Positions 60,083-64,000 of a DNA stretch of 64,000 nucleotides are shown here, piece by piece (the stretch's first letter is position 1; each line of letters starts with the position of its first letter). A model generated the notes under the pieces. That model was not told the DNA's origin and did not search any database. It saw only the letters and a program-made list of their open reading frames with translations. This DNA is from Burkholderiaceae bacterium 16. Lineage in GTDB: Bacteria; Pseudomonadota; Gammaproteobacteria; Burkholderiales; Burkholderiaceae. Where the stretch lies: positions 56,047 to 120,046 of the forward strand of contig JYOD01000100.1 in NCBI GenBank assembly GCA_000955785.1, written 5' to 3'. The position numbers and the translations under genes are program-made.

Positions 60083-61384
60083 TCAGAGAATCGGATTCGG
60101 GTCGGTCTTCTCGAGTTCCAGCGACGCCGCCAGCAAGGCCAGCCGCGCCACCACGCCGTACATGTAGAAACGGTTCGGCACCGCCGCGCCAGGCTTGGCA
60201 TGGCTGTCGGGAATGCCGTTGGGCGCGAAGGCCAGCGGCACGAAATGCATGCCCGGCGCATTCAGGTTCTCGTCGTTGCCGCGGCCGGTATGGACGCGGT
60301 AGAAGCCGCCGACCACATAGCGGTCGATCATGTACACCACCGGCTCGGCCACCGCCTCGTTGACCTTCTCGAAGGTGTGCACCCCTTCCTGGATGATGAC
60401 GTCGTTGACCTCAAGGCCTTCCTTGACGACGCTCATCTTGTTGCGTTCCTTGCGGTTCAGCCCCTTGATTTCGGAAGGATCCTTGATGGTCATGATGCCC
60501 ATGCCGTAGGTGCCGGCATCGGCCTTGACCACCACATAGGGGGTTTCCTTGATGCCGTACTCGCGGTACTTCTTGGCGATCTTCTTGAGCACGCCTTCGA
60601 CCGAGTCGGCCAGTGCCTCTTCACCCACGCGCTCGTGGAAATCGATCCCCGAGCACTTGGCGAAGTACGGGTTGACCATCCACGGATCGACGTCGATCAG
60701 CTTGGCGAACTTCTTGGCAACCTCGTCGTAGGCGGCGAAATGGCTCGACTTGCGGCGCGTCGACCAGCCCGCGTGCAGCGGCGGCAGCAGGTATTGCTCG
60801 TTGATGTTCTCCAGGATCGGCGGAATGCCGGCGGAGAGATCGTTGTTGAGCAGGATCGAGCAGGGATCGAAGTCCTTCAGCCCCAGGCGGCGACCGCGCG
60901 CGCCCAGGCGGGCCAGCGGCTCCACCACCAGCGTCTGGCCGTCGGGCAACTCGATCGGGGTCGGTTCGGTGATGTCTTCGGACAGCGAGCCCAGGCGGAC
61001 ATTAAGACCGGCCTGGCGCATGATCAGCGACAGCCGCGCCACGTTCTGCAGGTAGAACATGTTGCGGGTGTGGCGCTCGGGGATCAGCAGCAGGTTCTTG
61101 GCGTCCGGGCAGATCTTCTCGATTGCCGCCATGGCCGCCTGGACCGCCAGCGGCAACATTTCGGGCGCAAGGTTGTTGAAGCCGCCGGGGAACAGGTTGG
61201 TATCGACCGGGGCCAGCTTGAAGCCGGCGTTGCGCAGGTCGACCGAACAGTAGAACGGAGGCGTATGTTCCTGCCATTCCAGCCTGAACCAGCGCTCGAT
61301 GGACGGCGTCGCATCCAGGATCTTTTTTTCCAGCTCGAGCAGCGGACCGTTCAGCGCGGTGATGAGATGCGGGACCATATACAT
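60083..61384 (-). CDS. gshA: Glutamate-cysteine ligase, proteobacterial GshA type
   Basis: 433 residues from MYMVPHLITALNG (a second ATG two codons on is possible). It belongs to the family found in beta- and some gammaproteobacteria such as Acidithiobacillus, not the E. coli GshA family. Characteristic stretches are FYCSVDLRNAGFKLAPVDTN, LLIPERHTRNMFYLQNV and VKADAGTYGMGIMTI. It forms gamma-glutamylcysteine, the first and rate-limiting step of glutathione synthesis. It is probably co-transcribed with gshB. Confidence 0.94.
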   Translation of the reverse strand: MYMVPHLITALNGPLLELEKKILDATPSIERWFRLEWQEHTPPFYCSVDLRNAGFKLAPVDTNLFPGGFNNLAPEMLPLAVQAAMAAIEKICPDAKNLLLIPERHTRNMFYLQNVARLSLIMRQAGLNVRLGSLSEDITEPTPIELPDGQTLVVEPLARLGARGRRLGLKDFDPCSILLNNDLSAGIPPILENINEQYLLPPLHAGWSTRRKSSHFAAYDEVAKKFAKLIDVDPWMVNPYFAKCSGIDFHERVGEEALADSVEGVLKKIAKKYREYGIKETPYVVVKADAGTYGMGIMTIKDPSEIKGLNRKERNKMSVVKEGLEVNDVIIQEGVHTFEKVNEAVAEPVVYMIDRYVVGGFYRVHTGRGNDENLNAPGMHFVPLAFAPNGIPDSHAKPGAAVPNRFYMYGVVARLALLAASLELEKTDPNPIL

Positions 61385-61588
61385 CCTAGTGATCGTCTTT
61401 ATCGTTCGCCCAGATTGTAGAGGAACGGCCAATTGGCTGCTGGCGCCGCCTGAATAAGCATATGCGAGCGACAGCATAAGGGATAAGGGATACGGATATG
61501 GGGGTGCGGCTCAGGAATAAAAGGGGGGTGGGCGCAGGAGCAATCGGAGGCACTTCCAGGCGACCTGCCGGCGAGGGCCGCGGGCAGG

Positions 61589-61618
61589 AAAAAAAAAGCG
61601 CGACCGGAGCCGCGCTTT
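61589..61618 (-). terminator. Orphan intrinsic terminator, minus strand
   Basis: 8-bp stem AAAGCGCG/CGCGCTTT with an 8-nt loop, then nine T on the minus strand. It lies 200 bp beyond the amtB terminator, so it belongs to another transcript or is a backup. Confidence 0.8.
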
Positions 61619-61670
61619 CAAATGGCCTGACAGATACGGGGAGCGTTCTGCAGGTGGAGGAAACTGCCTC
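61589..61670 (-). ncRNA. Candidate small RNA between gshA and amtB
   Basis: On the minus strand TTGTTT (complement of 61700-61705), a 17-bp spacer and TACAGT (complement of 61677-61682) form a possible promoter. The predicted transcript, about 80 nt, ends in stem AAAGCGCG/CGCGCTTT followed by a run of T residues (A-tract 61589-61597 on plus). Its middle contains TTTCCTCCACC, an unpaired-looking CCTCC that could pair with ribosome binding sites. There is no open reading frame of note. Confidence 0.4.
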
Positions 61671-61812
61671 ACTCGCACTGTATGTGCGCTACCCCCTGAA
61701 AACAATTGAAGCTTTTTAAGATCGGATTTAAGCACTTTGCGAAGAACAGTGCCGCCATCCCGGCCAATGACGGCAGGATGCGCCCCGATACCGCCACAAA
61801 GGCGCCTGAATG

Positions 61813-61837
61813 AAAAAAGCCCGGCACAAGGCCGGGC
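61813..61837 (-). terminator. Intrinsic terminator after amtB
   Basis: Minus strand stem GCCCGGC/GCCGGGC with a 5-nt loop, followed by six T. Confidence 0.9.
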
Positions 61838-61890
61838 GAAACTCCTGAGAGAAGATTCCCAATCAGCTCTCCAGCACAACACCTTTACGA

Positions 61891-63423
61891 TCAGGCTTCA
61901 TACGCGGTCTCGCCGTGCGAGGTGATATCCAGGCCCTCGCGCTCTTCTTCTTCCGGCACCCGCAGGCCGATCAGCATATCCACCAGCTTGAAGGCCACGA
62001 AGGCCACCACGCCCGACCACACGATGGTGGTGAGCACGCCTTCGAACTGGATCCACAACTGGCCCATGATCGAATAGTCGTCCGCCACCTTGTTGGTCAC
62101 GTAGTCGTAGATCCCCGTGCCGCCCAGGCTCGGCGAGGCAAACACGCCGGTCAGCAACGCACCCAGGATGCCGCCCACGCCGTGCACGCCGAAGACATCC
62201 AGGGAGTCGTCCATGCCCAGCAGCTTCTTCAGGCCGGTCACGCCCCACAGGCACAGCAGGCCAGCGGCGATACCGATCACGATGGAGCCCATCGGGCCCA
62301 CGAAGCCGGCCGCCGGGGTGATGGCCACCAGGCCTGCCACCGCGCCCGAAGCGCCGCCCAGCATCGAGGGCTTGCCCTTGCTGATCCATTCACCGAAGGT
62401 CCAGGACAGCACTGCGGCGCAGGTCGCCAGCAGCGTGTTGACGAAGGCCAGCGCGGCCGAACCGTTGGCTTCCAGCGCCGAACCGGCGTTGAAACCGAAC
62501 CAGCCGAACCACAGCAGCGAGGCGCCGACCATGGTGAAGGTCAGGCTGTGCGGACGCAGGGCCTCACGGCCGAAACCGATGCGCTTGCCGAACATGAAGG
62601 CACCCACCAGGCCAGCGACGGCTGCGTTGATGTGCACCACCGTGCCGCCGGCGAAATCGAGCGCGCCCTTCTGGAACAGCCAGCCAGCCTTGGCGGTGGC
62701 TGCGGTACCTGCTGCCGCGTCGGTGTACAGGTCAGGACCGGGCCAGAACCAGACCATATGGGCCATCGGGATGTACGAGAAGGTGAACCACAGCACCACG
62801 AACACCAGCACGGCCGAGAACTTGGCGCGTTCGGCGAAGGCACCGATGATCAGGCCGCAGGTAATGGCCGCGAAAGCGCACTGGAATGCGAAGTAAGCCA
62901 GTTCCGGCACCACCACGCCCTTGCTGAAGGTGGCAGCCACGGCATCGACGTTAAGCCCCTTCATGAAGAGCCGGTCGGTGCCGCCAAAGAAGGCGTTGCC
63001 CTCGGTGAAGGCGAAGCTGTAGCCGTAGATGGCCCACAGCAGCGACACCAGCGAGAAGATCACCAGGCACTGCATCAGCACCGACAGCATGTTCTTCGAG
63101 CGGACCAGGCCGCCGTAGAACAGTGCCAGGCCCGGCAGCGTCATCAGGATCACGAAGGCCGTGGAAACCAGCAGCCACGCGGTATCGCCCTTGTTGGGCA
63201 CCGGTGCCGGCGCTGCAGCGGGGGCGGCAGCCTCTGCAGGCGCAGCCGCCGCTGCCGCGGGAGCAGGGGCAGCTGCAGGTACGGCGGTGGCAGCGGCCGG
63301 CGCGGAGGCTTCGGGCGCGGGCTTGTCCTGCGCCACGGCGTGGGTGGACAGGCCGATGCCGGCCGTGCCCAGGGCCAGCGCCACGGCGCCGGTTGTCAGG
63401 ATGCGCTTGAACCAGGATTTCAT
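61891..63423 (-). CDS. amtB: Ammonium transporter AmtB
   Basis: 510 residues. A signal peptide (cut at AVAQ, about 31) is followed by an unusually long Ala/Pro-rich linker (about 32-80), then eleven predicted membrane helices. Pore histidines are in AGGTVVHINAAVAG and DVFGVHGVGGILGAL; phenylalanine-gate and Trp residues are in FQCAFAAITCGLIIGAFAER and MVWFWPG. It passes ammonium across the inner membrane and is closed by unmodified GlnK. glnK is 31 bp upstream, the classic pair. Confidence 0.96.
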   Translation of the reverse strand: MKSWFKRILTTGAVALALGTAGIGLSTHAVAQDKPAPEASAPAAATAVPAAAPAPAAAAAAPAEAAAPAAAPAPVPNKGDTAWLLVSTAFVILMTLPGLALFYGGLVRSKNMLSVLMQCLVIFSLVSLLWAIYGYSFAFTEGNAFFGGTDRLFMKGLNVDAVAATFSKGVVVPELAYFAFQCAFAAITCGLIIGAFAERAKFSAVLVFVVLWFTFSYIPMAHMVWFWPGPDLYTDAAAGTAATAKAGWLFQKGALDFAGGTVVHINAAVAGLVGAFMFGKRIGFGREALRPHSLTFTMVGASLLWFGWFGFNAGSALEANGSAALAFVNTLLATCAAVLSWTFGEWISKGKPSMLGGASGAVAGLVAITPAAGFVGPMGSIVIGIAAGLLCLWGVTGLKKLLGMDDSLDVFGVHGVGGILGALLTGVFASPSLGGTGIYDYVTNKVADDYSIMGQLWIQFEGVLTTIVWSGVVAFVAFKLVDMLIGLRVPEEEEREGLDITSHGETAYEA

Positions 63424-63454
63424 TGTGATTAACCTCTTGTCGTTGGGCTGTGCG

Positions 63455-63793
63455 TCACAGCGCGTCGCCGCCGGTCTCGCCGGTACGAATGCGGATGACC
63501 TGCTCGATGGGCGCGACAAAGATCTTGCCGTCGCCAATCTTGCCGGTCCGCGCCGATTTCTCGATCGCCTCGATGGCCCGGTCGACCACGTCGTCCGGGA
63601 CGGCCACTTCGATCTTCACCTTGGGCAAGAAATCCACGATGTACTCCGCGCCCCGGTACAGTTCGGTGTGACCCTTCTGGCGACCGAAGCCCTTGACTTC
63701 AGTCACGGTGATGCCGGACACGCCCACATCCGAGAGCGCTTCGCGCACCTCGTCGAGCTTGAACGGCTTGATGACGGCGATGATCAGTTTCAT
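63455..63793 (-). CDS. glnK: Nitrogen regulatory protein PII (GlnK)
   Basis: 112 residues. The T-loop has the uridylylation site Tyr51 in LYRGAEYIVDFLPK; the B loop is ARTGKIGDGKIFV. It senses ATP/ADP, 2-oxoglutarate and, through uridylylation, glutamine, and blocks AmtB when nitrogen is plentiful. Pairing with amtB marks it as GlnK rather than GlnB. The upstream TorF-like gene ends 64 bp away, so the three may form one nitrogen-controlled operon. Confidence 0.96.
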   Translation of the reverse strand: MKLIIAVIKPFKLDEVREALSDVGVSGITVTEVKGFGRQKGHTELYRGAEYIVDFLPKVKIEVAVPDDVVDRAIEAIEKSARTGKIGDGKIFVAPIEQVIRIRTGETGGDAL

Positions 63794-63857
63794 CCGATTT
63801 CTCCTCTGAGCGGGACGGCCCGGCGTGCGTCCGGCGCCCGCTCAACCTGATGCGTGT

Positions 63858-64000
63858 TTAGAAAGTCTTGGTGATTGAAGCCCAGGCAGTCGCCTTGCCG
63901 ACATAGCGGCCGGACGTATTCGTGTAGACCGAGTTGTGGGCATTGGTGTCGATATAGGCGATCGCCAGTGCGAAGCCTTTGCCCAGGTCCTTGGTCAGCC
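63858..64000 (-). CDS. TorF family putative outer membrane porin, C-terminal part
   Basis: The last 46 codons are present, cut by the right edge. They read KGFALAIAYIDTNAHNSVY and then YVGKATAWASITKTF, ending in Phe like an outer-membrane beta-barrel strand. Alternating hydrophobic residues support a barrel. The TorF assignment comes from the recognised order of this porin family before glnK-amtB in Burkholderiales and from the ending; the start is outside the window. Confidence 0.65.
   Translation of the reverse strand, partial: LTKDLGKGFALAIAYIDTNAHNSVYTNTSGRYVGKATAWASITKTF

Larger units (their letters stand above)
61385..61890. other. 506-bp intergenic region between gshA and amtB
   Basis: It holds the amtB terminator, a second terminator with its own upstream promoter-like sequence (possible small RNA), and the gshA promoter region. 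A short AAGGGAT tandem pair lies near 61478-61491. No protein gene is convincing. Confidence 0.6.

Noticed and set aside
61915..63432. Long plus-strand open frame opposite amtB
   Set aside because: Its composition (His/Gln/Arg-rich) is the antisense shadow of a membrane protein; no ribosome binding site or family match.
1..64000. CRISPR array, prophage or insertion sequence
   Set aside because: No regularly spaced direct repeats, transposase or phage genes are visible anywhere in the window.

Overview
The window reads as a stretch of chromosome from a high-GC betaproteobacterium of the order Burkholderiales, most likely Cupriavidus or close Ralstonia relatives. This is an inference from gene content and order: lptB-rpoN-hpf-ptsN-hprK-rapZ, a proteobacterial type GshA beside GshB, a regulatory PTS without sugar permeases, the betaproteobacterial cox/cta cluster with its small accessory proteins, and a TorF-like porin-glnK-amtB block. 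Genes are densely packed on both strands. I see no insertion sequence, prophage, CRISPR array, rRNA operon or conjugative gene; this is core chromosome.

Layout. 0-6.4 kb (+): end of lptB, sigma-54 (rpoN), hpf, EIIA-Ntr (ptsN), HPr kinase (hprK), a PsiF-repeat protein, rapZ and a Lon-N-domain protein. 6.4-10.8 kb (-): mutY, a dynamin-like GTPase and mutM. 10.9-17.2 kb (+): a TPR protein, lolB, ispE, tRNA-Gln(TTG), prs, rplY, pth. 17.3-22 kb (-): ferredoxin, coaD, rsmD and an M16 peptidase pair; then ftsY (+). 23.3-24.7 kb (-): a glutathione-dependent isomerase with a fumarylacetoacetate-hydrolase-family enzyme. 24.8-30.1 kb (+): a NasT-type ANTAR regulator, a nitrate-type ABC transporter and a YbiB-like protein. 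Then pirin (-) and rpoH (+). 32.4-42.2 kb: the cytochrome c oxidase cluster. 42.2-49.3 kb: DUF2244, methyltransferase, comF, trmL, a Bug solute-binding protein, gpsA, secB, grxC, rhodanese. 49.4-52.8 kb (+): gpmA, ctpA, a ThiF/MoeB protein. 52.8-64 kb (-): selU, selD, bfr, bfd, ptsI, ptsH, EIIA-Man, gshB, gshA, amtB, glnK and the end of a TorF-like porin.

The most interesting signal is the 5' leader of the nitrate-type ABC operon (25663-25833). A near-perfect sigma-54 -24/-12 promoter places its predicted start exactly at the first of three tandem hairpins. Each hairpin has a six-base loop carrying A at position 1 and G at position 4, the hallmark of RNA targets of ANTAR-domain proteins. The third hairpin overlaps the 5' arm of a strong intrinsic terminator just before the first transporter gene. 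The ANTAR regulator is encoded immediately upstream, and sigma-54, PII and AmtB are encoded at the two ends of the same window. This supports a two-stage (initiation plus antitermination) nitrogen switch.

Other points to look at are a CIRCE-like operator in front of rpoH, a four-residue insertion in the iron-sulfur cysteine loop of MutY, an orphan promoter/terminator pair near amtB that may encode a small RNA, a Fur-box-like site over the bfd promoter, a perfect 13-bp inverted repeat between mutM and the TPR gene, and a PTS set (EI, HPr with His15 and Ser46, EIIA-Ntr, EIIA-Man, HprK, RapZ) split between the two ends of the window and lacking any visible EIIB/EIIC.
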